From assembly GCF_027257155.1 (NCBI RefSeq), contig NZ_JAPWDU010000002.1:186001-250000 (forward strand): a DNA stretch of 64,000 nt. Direction: 5' to 3'. The position numbers and the translations under genes were made by a program. Positions 51,712-60,347 of this stretch are shown one piece after another. Under the pieces are notes generated by a model, which searched no databases, was not told the origin of the DNA, and worked only from the letters and a program-made list of their open reading frames with translations. Source of the stretch: Cerasicoccus sp. TK19100 (GTDB taxonomy: Bacteria; Verrucomicrobiota; Verrucomicrobiia; Opitutales; Cerasicoccaceae). Each line of letters starts with the position of its first letter. Position 1 is the stretch's first letter.

Positions 51712-51991
51712 GCGCTACCGCGCAACCTTTATCCTCGATACCCGCAACTACAGCGAGTCCATCGAAACCCTGATCGATTCCATCAAGGAAAACATCAACG
51801 GCCTTGGAGCCAACGTGACCAACGTGAAGAACAACGGCACCAAGGAGTTCATTCGCGTGACCGATCGCCGCATGCCCAGTGGCATCTACCTCGAAATTGA
51901 CATCGAGGCCGGCAGCGATCTGCCTGCGCAAATCCAGGAGCGTTTCCGCCTCGATAAGACGGTGAACCGCATCCTCGTCCAGAGCGCCTAA
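51689..51991 (+). CDS. rpsF: 30S ribosomal protein S6
   Basis: The 100-residue product has the S6 ferredoxin-like layout: RYRATFILDTRN, a helix SESIETLIDSIKENI, the central strands and an ending in IQERFRLDKTVNRILV. It would bind 16S rRNA together with S18. The ATG at 51689 lies inside the end of pth. S18 and L9 genes, which often follow rpsF-ssb, are not in the visible downstream region because a prophage begins there. Confidence 0.93.
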   Translation: MSQTATNKRYRATFILDTRNYSESIETLIDSIKENINGLGANVTNVKNNGTKEFIRVTDRRMPSGIYLEIDIEAGSDLPAQIQERFRLDKTVNRILVQSA

Positions 51992-52005
51992 CCAATTTCA
52001 GTTCA

Positions 52006-52039
52006 GCCCGGCCAGAGCAAATCTTGACTCTGGCCGGGC
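52006..52039 (+). promoter_or_regulatory. 12-bp perfect hairpin between rpsF and ssb
   Basis: GCCCGGCCAGAG (52006-52017), loop of 10 nt, CTCTGGCCGGGC (52028-52039). No T-tract follows, so it is a weak terminator candidate. An mRNA-stabilising or S6-binding regulatory structure is also possible. Confidence 0.5.
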
Positions 52040-52058
52040 AACGACTGATTCTGGCCCT

Positions 52059-52508
52059 ATGGCATCTTTCAATAAAGTCATCCTCATGGGCAACCTCGTT
52101 GCGGAACCCGAAATGCGGGTCACGCCAGGGGGCATGTCCATTTGCAAATTCACCATCGCGGTGAATCGCCAATTTACCACGAAAGAGGGCGAGCAGCGCG
52201 AGGAAGTGGCTTACGTCGACATTGATTCCTTTGGCCGCAGCGCCGAAGTGATCTCCAAATACCTCGGCAAAGGCAGCCCAATTTTAGTGGAAGGCCGTTT
52301 GCGTCAAGATAAGTGGGAAACACCGCAAGGCGAAAAGCGCAGCAAGCTAATGGTCGTCTGTGAGTCGTTTAAGTTCGTTGGTGGCCGCGATGGCGAGTCC
52401 AACGGCGGAGGAGGTAACGAAGGCTACGAGCGCTCGGCACCGCCACCACGTCAAACCAAGGCCGCGCCAACCCAGGAAGACGACTTCGACGAAGACGTTC
52501 CGTTCTGA
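52059..52508 (+). CDS. ssb: single-stranded DNA-binding protein
   Basis: The 149-residue SSB has an OB-fold (FNKVILMGNLVAEPEMRVTPGG, SKYLGKGSPILVEGRLRQDKW), a glycine/serine-rich linker and an acidic tip, EDDFDEDVPF, used to bind partner proteins. It coats single-stranded DNA in replication and repair. Its end is marked by a strong terminator, after which the Mu-like element begins. Confidence 0.96.
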   Translation: MASFNKVILMGNLVAEPEMRVTPGGMSICKFTIAVNRQFTTKEGEQREEVAYVDIDSFGRSAEVISKYLGKGSPILVEGRLRQDKWETPQGEKRSKLMVVCESFKFVGGRDGESNGGGGNEGYERSAPPPRQTKAAPTQEDDFDEDVPF

Positions 52509-52537
52509 TCAAACTAGAGTGGCATCCAGCCAGTCAA

Positions 52538-52568
52538 ACGCATGTTGCCACTAGGCCATGCGTTTTTT
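52538..52568 (+). terminator. intrinsic terminator after ssb
   Basis: ACGCATG (52538-52544), 12-nt loop, CATGCGT (52557-52563) followed by TTTTT. This is the end of the rplY-ssb block and lies just before the prophage genes. Confidence 0.75.
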
Positions 52569-52632
52569 AATGCCTGAAGGTCAATGTAAACGCACCGTGA
52601 TCTTTTTGGTTTTTGCGATGTCCGATGTCTAT

Positions 52633-52660
52633 AAAAACGCGGGCAGCAGGAAATCCCCGC
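52633..52660 (-). terminator. minus-strand terminator of the Mu-like operon
   Basis: On the minus strand GCGGG (52660-52656), an intervening loop and CCCGC (52643-52639) are followed by GTTTTT (52638-52633). It lies 38 bp beyond the MuB-like stop codon, in the right place to end the leftward operon. The true left end of the element lies somewhere in 52570-52697; I cannot fix it. Confidence 0.55.
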
Positions 52661-52697
52661 CCAAAGGCGAGGTTTTGAAAAATATGACTGAAAGTGT

Positions 52698-54278
52698 TTA
52701 GCCTACGGCTTGAGGGTCGAGCTTGGGTGATGCGACTCGGTCCGGCGCAAAATTTGCCGGAGAATCATTGAACTTTTCACGGGTGCTTAAAGCTGGTTTC
52801 AATGGCTTTGCAGTAGGCTTAAAATCTGATTGTTCGCGTGGCGTCGGTTTCTTGGTTGTGCGCTTTGTCTTTGCCTCCGGGAATTCCTGTGCGCAGACAT
52901 TGTCGACGCCCATACTACGAGAGATGGCCTCTCCTATCTTGGTTTCCCATTGCACGCCTGTTTTGGCGGCCAAACGTTTCGCTTCGCCAACGGCGCGGCG
53001 GATCCCCTGAAAGTAGAACGTTGAAATCTTACCGTAGGCGGCCAGAGCCTTTTTGAACTCTGGCGTGGCATTGGGGGCAAGTGATTCAGCTACGGCGTGG
53101 TAGTCTTCCACCTTGGGTGATTCCGGCAGCTTCACAAAGTTGTTCAGGCGACCTTTGAATTGATCGATGTTGAAGCCAGACTCCGCGCCGCCCTGGTTGA
53201 GTCGCTGATTGAATTGCGGAGTCGATAAGAGGACGACAGGCACGTCGCGATTTAGCAATGCCGTGCGCAACCACTCAATGCGAGCCAAGTTCGCTTTGCG
53301 ACCCGAGCCCATCAACAGGTGAGCTTCGTCAATAATCAGCATTACATCACCCGAGCGTAGTGTGTCAGCAATCGCCTGCTTCGTCCGAGCCAGTGATGTA
53401 GTCTGCCCAATTTGGCAGCCTAGGGCCAAGGCAATCTCTCGGTAAAATTGAGCATCCCCGCTGCCAGCTTCAAGGGTCAGGTATCGAGCTTTGTCCAGGT
53501 TGAGATTTACCCATGACTTTGCGGCGGTTGTTTTGCCAATACGAGAATTGCCGTGGACGATGGTCAGGCCGCCGGTTGCTTGGGCTTCATCCATTGCATT
53601 CCATACTTTTTGCAAGATACTGGTTTGGGCGATCTCTGATATTGAGCTTGGGCGATAGTGGCGGCGGTGATCATGCAGACAATTGAGCAAATCCGGAAAC
53701 CAATCCAATGCCGAGGGTGCTGATTGATAGACACGGCGAGCGAGAGCGGCGCGGCCTGAAATACAGAGTTTGTGTAATACGTTTGGCAGATGGCTAGCTG
53801 CCAATTTGAGTGCCGAGTCTCGCAGCCTTACAAATTGGACGCCCGGTTGTTCAGCATCTTTGACAGAGCAACCATTCATAGCCTCAGCGTATTCCCGCTC
53901 TGCATTGGCGCGGTGGGCTAGAATTTCCTCGGGGGATAATTCATGATCAAGTAACTCTCGCGGGTTTATTGAAACCGGGCGAGGGTCACCATAGGGGAAG
54001 TGATTTAACTTCCTGCAGGCGTTGTCGTATTCCTCAGCGGTGAGACGTGTGCGGCCTTCGCGTTGAGCATTCAAAACTTCAATCGGGCATATCTGGTCCG
54101 CATATCTGTTCATCAGCTCTTGCGCCAGGTTACGGCAACCGCCTGACTCTTCAGCCCGCGCCTGGATAAAATAAAGGGATGCTCTCAAGTCATGATCACC
54201 AATCGATGATGCCACACGAGCAACACCTTCGGCGTCTAGTTTCCCAGTATCGACAAAATCACAAATTTGATGGGTCAT
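52698..54278 (-). CDS. MuB-like transposition ATPase
   Basis: The 526-residue protein has an AAA+ core with Walker A VHGNSRIGKTTAAK near residues 238-251 and Walker B LIIDEAHLL near 311-319. It is preceded by a 200-residue helical N-terminal region and followed by a basic, disordered tail. It would be the target-DNA-binding activator of the MuA-like transposase. Its start overlaps the transposase stop (ATGA at 54275-54278), as in Mu A-B. At 526 residues it is longer than Mu B (312), with the extra part at the N-terminus. Confidence 0.85.
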   Translation of the reverse strand: MTHQICDFVDTGKLDAEGVARVASSIGDHDLRASLYFIQARAEESGGCRNLAQELMNRYADQICPIEVLNAQREGRTRLTAEEYDNACRKLNHFPYGDPRPVSINPRELLDHELSPEEILAHRANAEREYAEAMNGCSVKDAEQPGVQFVRLRDSALKLAASHLPNVLHKLCISGRAALARRVYQSAPSALDWFPDLLNCLHDHRRHYRPSSISEIAQTSILQKVWNAMDEAQATGGLTIVHGNSRIGKTTAAKSWVNLNLDKARYLTLEAGSGDAQFYREIALALGCQIGQTTSLARTKQAIADTLRSGDVMLIIDEAHLLMGSGRKANLARIEWLRTALLNRDVPVVLLSTPQFNQRLNQGGAESGFNIDQFKGRLNNFVKLPESPKVEDYHAVAESLAPNATPEFKKALAAYGKISTFYFQGIRRAVGEAKRLAAKTGVQWETKIGEAISRSMGVDNVCAQEFPEAKTKRTTKKPTPREQSDFKPTAKPLKPALSTREKFNDSPANFAPDRVASPKLDPQAVG

Positions 54279-56653
54279 AGTTCGTCCAGGTCTGCGGCAG
54301 GGATGCCTAGATTTTCTAGTTCAGCCAGTCCCTCGCGATGCAAGTCTTCACGACCTGGCGCGGCGGTTGTTCGGACGCCAATTTTCCGTGCGGTGCGCTG
54401 GCTACGTTTCTTTTTGCGGGTTTCTTTCTGCGATTCCTCGCGAAGCCGCTCCATGGCTTCCGATGTTTCTCGGGTAGCCAGATCAACCCAATTCTTGCGG
54501 TATTGGCGTTGGTGGAATTCTTCAGGGAATTGATGGGTCAAATCACGGTAGCGGATACGGGCATGGCGTGCATGTGCCTTGGCTTGTGCGCTGGCGGCGG
54601 CCAACTCTTCATCGCTGGCATTGAATGCAGATACTTCGGCAGCGCGCTCGACAATTTCAATATTCTTGTTGTCGAGGTCGCTAATGAAAATCGAATCCAT
54701 GTTTTCAGGGTCGAACCAGGCCAAGACCTTTTCACCTTCACGCCGCCCAGTGGCCTCGCCACGATAAACGAACTTCTGGCGACCAATCGCAATCGTGGCA
54801 CCTTGGCTATTGATGGTGATCTCCCTACGGTGAGTTGAGAGGATATGGCGGGCCTCGTCTCTCAACTTGGTGAGTGGATGCTGAGGGGATAAGTTTGCCA
54901 TGAAAGTTTCCCACGGTGTCTTACCCTGGCACTGCTTACCCTCGCGGGGAGTTTGATTATATCGCTCGCAGTACTCTTTGAGTTTAGTCAGCCACTCTTC
55001 ATAATGGTAGAAGCATTCGCTTGGGTCGCGCTTGCCGGTTTGCACTTCTCGAATCCAGCGCTGTATGTGTTCTGGGCAATCTTCGCGCTCGTTGCGACCT
55101 GCATAGCCGCGATCTCGCTCCATGTAGTTTTGGAGGCTTCCAAGCACGCGCTCCACAACCTTGGCCGATGGGTCGAGGGCGTGTTTAATGCGAACGATGC
55201 TTTCCAGTCCGTAAACGGTATCTTGGATGCCGCGCTCATCGCGGCGGCCTTTAATGAGTAAAGATTTTTCCCAAATGCCGCGCTCGAAATAAAATTCTTC
55301 GGGCAAGCCCACCACGTCATGAACGCGAATGATGCCACGCAGAATATCTAAAGATGAATACGCCTTTTCGGGAATGAGTTGAAAATCAATGATGAAAGTT
55401 GAACGTGTATCAATCCAGGGGAAGAACTGGCCTCGGGTTACCCGGACGCCGGATTTTTCAGTTTCATCCTCAATCCAAAAATACACTGGCGGCGTCAGGT
55501 CATCGCTTTGGAACTGGCAGCCGCTCGGCATGCTCTCCCAATTGCGAACAAGCTTAGGGCCGTCGAGCTTAGCTTTCTTCGGGCCCTGGTGCCACTTTTG
55601 CATGCGCATCACTTCATGAGTGACAGCTTTGCGAACTTTGGCGGGCACGCGGTCGCCATTACTACTGGCATAAAATTCGTAAACGGCTGGGGGTAGTTCA
55701 CCTTCATCCCATAGCTCGCGCCAGGCTTGCTGAATACGACCGCCACAGCTTAGCGCCCGCGAGCATAATTTTCCGATGGTATGCTCGCTTAGCTTGGGGA
55801 AGCGGTGTGCGCCGCTATTGCCTTTTCTCGCATCGGCTAAGGCAGAGCTAATACGCCCGGCCTCAATCCATAGTTTGTTCTTGGTGCGAAATTGTTGCTC
55901 CAGAGAAAGGCGGCTCTTTGATATGCAAACCTCTTGGCCGTCGAGGTAATCTATGATTTCGCGCTTAGCGCGGCGCGGCTTCTTGCCTTGAGAGATTAAA
56001 AAGTCGAGCGCCTCAAAACTTTTGGCCCAGATGTATTGCAACTCGCGAGGGGTAGGCTTCTCTTTTATCTCGACCAAGTCGAGCGCAGGGCGAATGAGGC
56101 CGGCATCGAATGCTGAAGGCTTGGGCACCGTGATCTTGGGGGAGAGGTTGTCATCGAGATATAACTCTAGGCGGTTAAATTCGTAACGTCCGCCGTCACG
56201 CTCCAGAATGCGCTCGAAAATGCGCTCCCATTGCTTGCTTGATACGCTGTGGCCAAAAACGCGTTTATATTCAACCAGGCCAAGCGAGCGAAGGTCATAC
56301 CATGGCCGTTGGTCGATCAGGCCGAGCACTTCATTAAATGCCGCCATCGTGCGCTGAGCTTTATTGATATGATGGGGCGCAATGCGAGATAGTGCCAACT
56401 TGGGCTCCCAGCGCTCAGTGCCGTGCTGCAAAAGCGTTTCTGGCGACTTGAAAGAGCGTTTATCGCATATCTCCCAAAGTTGCCTGCGATGCTTCTCGGG
56501 TAAGCTGGCAACATCCCAGGCGTCAGCCTCGCGACCACTAACAATTACCTTACTGGACGGTGTAGCCTGGCGAAGTTCACGGTAAACCGCACCGCGCTTA
56601 CGACCAAGTGCGGCAGCGATTTGTGAAGCGGTGAACTGTGGCGCGTCGGTCAT
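54275..56653 (-). CDS. MuA-like transposase
   Basis: The start is the ATG at 56653, giving MTDAPQFTASQIAAALGRKRG, a Mu-type HTH DNA-binding domain. The 792-residue protein has a catalytic rve-like domain (WIDTRSTFIIDFQL etc.). Candidate active-site residues are D near 382 (FQSDDLTPP), E near 454 (FYFERGIW) where a D is usual, and E near 499 (KVVERVLGSLQ). A C-terminal part (about 630-790) with a basic coiled coil would bind MuB. It should catalyse replicative transposition of the element. The ATG overlaps the stop of the small gene upstream (TAATG). Confidence 0.88.
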   Translation of the reverse strand: MTDAPQFTASQIAAALGRKRGAVYRELRQATPSSKVIVSGREADAWDVASLPEKHRRQLWEICDKRSFKSPETLLQHGTERWEPKLALSRIAPHHINKAQRTMAAFNEVLGLIDQRPWYDLRSLGLVEYKRVFGHSVSSKQWERIFERILERDGGRYEFNRLELYLDDNLSPKITVPKPSAFDAGLIRPALDLVEIKEKPTPRELQYIWAKSFEALDFLISQGKKPRRAKREIIDYLDGQEVCISKSRLSLEQQFRTKNKLWIEAGRISSALADARKGNSGAHRFPKLSEHTIGKLCSRALSCGGRIQQAWRELWDEGELPPAVYEFYASSNGDRVPAKVRKAVTHEVMRMQKWHQGPKKAKLDGPKLVRNWESMPSGCQFQSDDLTPPVYFWIEDETEKSGVRVTRGQFFPWIDTRSTFIIDFQLIPEKAYSSLDILRGIIRVHDVVGLPEEFYFERGIWEKSLLIKGRRDERGIQDTVYGLESIVRIKHALDPSAKVVERVLGSLQNYMERDRGYAGRNEREDCPEHIQRWIREVQTGKRDPSECFYHYEEWLTKLKEYCERYNQTPREGKQCQGKTPWETFMANLSPQHPLTKLRDEARHILSTHRREITINSQGATIAIGRQKFVYRGEATGRREGEKVLAWFDPENMDSIFISDLDNKNIEIVERAAEVSAFNASDEELAAASAQAKAHARHARIRYRDLTHQFPEEFHQRQYRKNWVDLATRETSEAMERLREESQKETRKKKRSQRTARKIGVRTTAAPGREDLHREGLAELENLGIPAADLDEL

Positions 56654-56898
56654 TAGCGATTTCTGATGTCGGCAAGAATCTCTTTGCCCACTTCGGAACC
56701 AGCAGCCTGATTCCAAGCTTGTAGATAGTTGCCGCCGTTGATCTCCATTTTGGTTTCCACCATGAGAGAGAATCGAATTTCCTGGAGTGATTTGCCTTGA
56801 ACCTGTTTCCAGGCTTCGGAGTAGTCGACGCCACGCTTGACCATCTTGGCTATAAGCATGTCGCGAACTTCTGTTTCGGTGAGGGTGATGGTCTTCAT
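56653..56898 (-). CDS. small hypothetical phage protein before the transposase
   Basis: An 81-residue protein, MKTITLTETEVRDMLIAKMVKRG..., which is mostly helical with a GKSLQEIRFSLMVE core. I recognise no family. The stop codon overlaps the transposase start codon, so translation is coupled and the two act together at least in expression. Confidence 0.65.
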   Translation of the reverse strand: MKTITLTETEVRDMLIAKMVKRGVDYSEAWKQVQGKSLQEIRFSLMVETKMEINGGNYLQAWNQAAGSEVGKEILADIRNR

Positions 56899-56910
56899 TG
56901 CATGAAAAAA

Positions 56911-57249
56911 TTAGTTTTGATCGGGTGCGTCACTGGAGAGGCGTTTTACCTTTTTAGATGTGATAATGGCGTTCATGTTTGGGTGTAAGTTTGCGGTTTC
57001 CTGAACAAGAGCCTCAAAGTTCTCTAGAATGCACAGAGTTGCGTCATCGAAGTCTTGCTCGCTTTCCAGTAGCACCTTAACGGGCACGCCTTTTTGGCCT
57101 TTGTGTCGCCGCCGATGATTGTTCACCTGCTCCAAGGTTTTGCAGAAGACCTTATTACCAACAAGCTCGGGGTCTTTGCGGTGAGCAAGAAGAAGGTGCA
57201 TGAGGGCGAGCGATAGATTGGCTTCGGCTGATAGTTGGTTGTCGTTCAT
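56911..57249 (-). CDS. hypothetical phage protein
   Basis: A 112-residue, helical product (MNDNQLSAEANLSLALMHLLLAHR...) with no recognised family. It is part of the leftward operon and starts at the ATG at 57249, about 58 bp after the preceding gene. Nothing else can be said from the sequence. Confidence 0.6.
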   Translation of the reverse strand: MNDNQLSAEANLSLALMHLLLAHRKDPELVGNKVFCKTLEQVNNHRRRHKGQKGVPVKVLLESEQDFDDATLCILENFEALVQETANLHPNMNAIITSKKVKRLSSDAPDQN

Positions 57250-57306
57250 GATGTTGTGATGGTTGGGTCTGATGTTGCGTTGGTGATTGTAAGGTTAAAT
57301 TGAAGT

Positions 57307-57666
57307 TTATTGACGTTCGATGAGTCGTGTTATTTCGGCGCGCAAGAAAACAAGGTCTGCGCGCTTGAAGCTGCGAAGCGCTTCGCAGAGGTGCTCACGC
57401 TTGGTGATCGTATCTATTGTAGACTTGCGGCTGAGATAAAATTGTAGGTGTTCACGAAGAACCGTTGTTTTTCCACGCGAACCATCTCCCTTGATGCGGT
57501 TATGCTGTATTGCGCCGAGCTCCCCTTCATCGACTAGGGCTTGCACGCTTTGCCGAGAGAGATTTATCACACGCCCAGCCTCAAGTAACGTATAGTGCTG
57601 CTTTGTAATTGGGCCAAGTAGACTGTCAAAGCCATGCTGATCGGTTATGCTCGGGTGGGTGTTCAT
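57307..57666 (-). CDS. HTH protein, paralogue of the next gene upstream
   Basis: The 119-residue protein has YTLLEAGRVINLSRQSVQALVDEGEL, a MerR/excisionase-type HTH followed by a wing-like segment. It is clearly similar to the gene at 57663-58040: both share HTH, a GDGSRGKTT/GSGQRRSY wing and a LCxAL helix. The ATG overlaps the stop of that gene by 4 bp. It is a likely DNA-binding regulator of the element. Confidence 0.65.
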   Translation of the reverse strand: MNTHPSITDQHGFDSLLGPITKQHYTLLEAGRVINLSRQSVQALVDEGELGAIQHNRIKGDGSRGKTTVLREHLQFYLSRKSTIDTITKREHLCEALRSFKRADLVFLRAEITRLIERQ

Positions 57667-58040
57667 TTCCTTGCACCTCCAGGCATTTGAGAAATCCTAT
57701 CTGCCAAGTAGGAGTAAATCGTTTTGATCGACTTGCGGCACTGGATGGTGTCCAGCGCCCGGCAAAGCATCTCGACCTTCATTTCTTCATCGTGGTCTGC
57801 GGTTTTGCCCAAATAGCAAAGAATACTATCGCGCGTGATCGCATAGCTGCGACGTTGGCCACTTCCACGCATTGACTCATGGCAGATACCCCACAGCTCG
57901 CCCTGGTCGATAAGCCGTTGCACAGAGTCCGGGGACAGGCAAAGCAGCTTGCCAACTTCGCCGCGCTTAAATGTGCGCTTCCCTGGGTTTGCAATCAACC
58001 AGTCGAAAGTGTTGCTGTGTGGTAATTTGGGGCTAAGCAT
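57663..58040 (-). CDS. HTH protein, tandem paralogue
   Basis: A 125-residue protein with FKRGEVGKLLCLSPDSVQRLIDQGEL, again an excisionase-like HTH, then RGSGQRRSYAIT. It ends in a helical segment like the downstream paralogue. The pair looks like a tandem duplication with divergence. Its role (regulator or transposition accessory) is inferred from context only. Confidence 0.65.
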   Translation of the reverse strand: MLSPKLPHSNTFDWLIANPGKRTFKRGEVGKLLCLSPDSVQRLIDQGELWGICHESMRGSGQRRSYAITRDSILCYLGKTADHDEEMKVEMLCRALDTIQCRKSIKTIYSYLADRISQMPGGARK

Positions 58041-58052
58041 AAATATTTAACG

Positions 58053-58589
58053 TTAGCTGGCCTTTGCTTGGGATTGTTCTGGAATTTGAATCTGAGAGAA
58101 TAGGCTCATTTCATTGATTTGAAATCGCTCCAGGGCATCGGTGAATTGTTTCACCGAGTGGCGAAGTTCATCGTTGCGCGTAATGTAGTCGCGCTTATCG
58201 CACAAGGTAAGGCAAAGCTCATGCAGCCATTCACCAAAGTGACGCACCGGAGTATTTTCGGCTCCTCTTAAAAAATCAGTATCACTCGAAAGCCCAAAAT
58301 CGCTATGAACATCATAGACCGCCATCAGGATGTTGTCCCAAGCTTGGCCAATTTGATTGACCAGCAGTTGAGAAGAGTCAGAAGGGGCGATTCTTTCCGC
58401 ACCTGCCACTAACGGTATCAAAGCCCCAGCGGGCGCGTCGATTAGTGAGCGAATGGCGAAGGTAAGAAAATCATCCCAGCGTTCGTGGTCGCGGAACTTC
58501 AGCGGTCTTTTGTCCCAGCGCTCGTGGGGCGGCAGATGGGGTGTTGATGGCATAGAGGGGAATTGAGCGGTTTTCGGTGCGTTTGACAT
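58053..58589 (-). CDS. hypothetical phage protein
   Basis: The ATG at 58589 is preferred over the GTG at 58604. The 178-residue product has a proline-rich start and a helical body (DHERWDDFLTFAIRSLIDAPAGALIPLVAG). I know no family. It is the first gene after a gap of 183 bp in which I see no convincing gene on either strand. Confidence 0.55.
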   Translation of the reverse strand: MSNAPKTAQFPSMPSTPHLPPHERWDKRPLKFRDHERWDDFLTFAIRSLIDAPAGALIPLVAGAERIAPSDSSQLLVNQIGQAWDNILMAVYDVHSDFGLSSDTDFLRGAENTPVRHFGEWLHELCLTLCDKRDYITRNDELRHSVKQFTDALERFQINEMSLFSQIQIPEQSQAKAS

Positions 58590-58772
58590 GATATTTAGGG
58601 CCACAGGGTTACAGTTGGAGATTGATCAGCATCCATTGAAATAGAACTGCTTTGAAAAACGGTGTAATGCCGTTGCAAAATCGCTTTCAAAGAAAAGAGG
58701 CAACATGACACCAACCGGTCCGCCAAAGGCCGCTGAGCGCGAATTTTTACGACTGGAGCGACTTGAAACATA

Positions 58773-59348
58773 TTAATTGGAATTTGCCTGCTTTCGCTGG
58801 CGGCGGATTAATCGGCTAAGGCGCTTGCGGGCTGAAAAGTAGAGTTCCAACTCAATGATAGCCTCATTGGACAAAACGCGGCGCCAACTGCTCGCGTGCA
58901 TGGGTGGTTTACCATTGCCTGGATCGCGGCGGGGAAGGCCTGGGATTGCAAAGCCTGCTTCCCAATCAGCCTTTAGTGAGGCAATCGCATCGTCGAGACT
59001 GTCTGAGTTCAATGCTCGCTCCATAAGTGCCAAGGCGCTATCATTGGTAATTGGGCATTTGGCATGAACATAACCCGGTAGGAATGCCTCGGGAGCCTGG
59101 CATTCGCGCCAGTCGTCATAGTGACGGCGAAGGCTGCGCTCAGACAGGCGAACGCAGCGGGATGGTTCAGCACGATAAACGGCAGGAATGGCTGAGCGTT
59201 GATACACTTGGTGGATCGCATCGCGAACCGGCATCTGCTTTTCCACCCGACGTTCGATACTGGAGCAAAGGCGATGCAGTAGGGCAGCGCGTTCCTGCAT
59301 CCAGGCGGGGGCCTCTTGTAAACTGTGGTATCGTGTGAGTGCTTTCAT
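58773..59348 (-). CDS. hypothetical phage protein with basic HTH-like region
   Basis: The 191-residue protein is basic, with VRDAIHQVYQRSAIPAVYRAEP and RLSERSLRRHYDDWRE resembling a DNA-binding helix pair near residues 40-85. No family is recognised. A 13-bp hairpin sits directly before its start codon and may control its translation. It is part of the leftward operon. Confidence 0.6.
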   Translation of the reverse strand: MKALTRYHSLQEAPAWMQERAALLHRLCSSIERRVEKQMPVRDAIHQVYQRSAIPAVYRAEPSRCVRLSERSLRRHYDDWRECQAPEAFLPGYVHAKCPITNDSALALMERALNSDSLDDAIASLKADWEAGFAIPGLPRRDPGNGKPPMHASSWRRVLSNEAIIELELYFSARKRLSRLIRRQRKQANSN

Positions 59349-59358
59349 TGAAATTGTT

Positions 59359-59400
59359 GGCAGTTGGCGGGGAACTGTTGGACTAGACCCGCCAACTGCC
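59359..59400 (-). promoter_or_regulatory. 13-bp perfect hairpin just before a start codon
   Basis: GGCAGTTGGCGGG (59359-59371) and CCCGCCAACTGCC (59388-59400) form a perfect stem with a 16-nt loop. It lies 10 nt before the ATG at 59348 on the minus strand and after the 288-aa gene. No T-tract follows on the minus strand, so an RNA structure that hides the ribosome-binding region is more likely than a terminator. Confidence 0.5.
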
Positions 59401-59444
59401 TTGCCGTCGCGTCAATGGATCAGACCAATCACCCATTGATGAAA

Positions 59445-60311
59445 TTAGGCCGCGTCCTTCTTGTCGAAGGGAAGGGTAATGCCCAGCAAAGCCTTGGGCA
59501 GATTCGGGTTTTCGTCAGCCAAAGTCTGAATGACCAGAATCCACTTACGGTATCGAGCGATGTCCGGCATGGTATTTTTATCGGTATAGTAATCTCCGCC
59601 GATGTCCTGGATCACATGTGACAACTTCCAGGTGATCTGTTGTATGATGGGAGTTCTACCGATGAAGTTCAGAATTCCACCCATGTCATCGAGATACAAA
59701 AAGTCGATATACGACCTTATATCGTCTTTGAGTTTCCCCATCAACGGCGTGCAAAGCTGCTGGATGGCTTTACTCATCGTCTCCGCATGTGGACGCGGCA
59801 AATCAGAGAGCGCGGTTTGATATGCTGATTCCGCATCCTTATGCGCTTTGCGCAATGTGGCCAATTGTTGGCGGGGTTCCTCCAACTCAGTCTCGGCTGT
59901 GGCATGCTCAGTTTTCGCGCAATCGCATTGCTCTGAGACATCTTTTAACCGCTTCTTCGCTTCCTTTAAGCGATCCTCATAGCCCTTGCAGATTTCAGTG
60001 GGGGTGCCTTCGGGCAGATTGTTAAAATCGTGTTGGGCAGTGGAAAGCGCCTCTTCTGCCGCTTCCAGCCGAGCCTGGGCACGTTCGAGATTTGATTGCG
60101 TTTCCTCGGTGCGGTCTTGAGGCATGCTGTTGAGGAAATCCGCGACAGCTTGTCGCGCCTCCTGCTCAGCATTTTCAGCCTCTTCAAATTGAAGCCAAAA
60201 TGGACTAAGTTCATCCCAATAGCGGCGTAATACCAGATAATAGCCCAAGATTTCAGGCCCGAACGATGCCCAAACAGATGGTGGGTTTTTAGTTTTCTTC
60301 TTAGTTGTCAT
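59445..60311 (-). CDS. coiled-coil phage protein, unknown function
   Basis: Residues about 45-190 of this 288-residue protein form a long charged coiled coil (EEAENAEQEARQAVADFL, ERAQARLEAAEEALSTA and similar). The C-terminus is globular (LYLDDMGGILNFIGRTPIIQQI). No named family is recognised. It lies two genes from the tape-measure gene, so a virion tail or injection role is conceivable. That is inference. Confidence 0.6.
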   Translation of the reverse strand: MTTKKKTKNPPSVWASFGPEILGYYLVLRRYWDELSPFWLQFEEAENAEQEARQAVADFLNSMPQDRTEETQSNLERAQARLEAAEEALSTAQHDFNNLPEGTPTEICKGYEDRLKEAKKRLKDVSEQCDCAKTEHATAETELEEPRQQLATLRKAHKDAESAYQTALSDLPRPHAETMSKAIQQLCTPLMGKLKDDIRSYIDFLYLDDMGGILNFIGRTPIIQQITWKLSHVIQDIGGDYYTDKNTMPDIARYRKWILVIQTLADENPNLPKALLGITLPFDKKDAA

Positions 60312-60347
60312 GGTGCGGTGAGTTGATGATTGATTACTAGAATTTTG

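Noticed and set aside
58705-58776. 23-codon plus-strand frame starting at an ATG after AAGAGG
   Set aside because: There is a plausible ribosome-binding site, but it is very short, opposes the operon direction, and has no other support.
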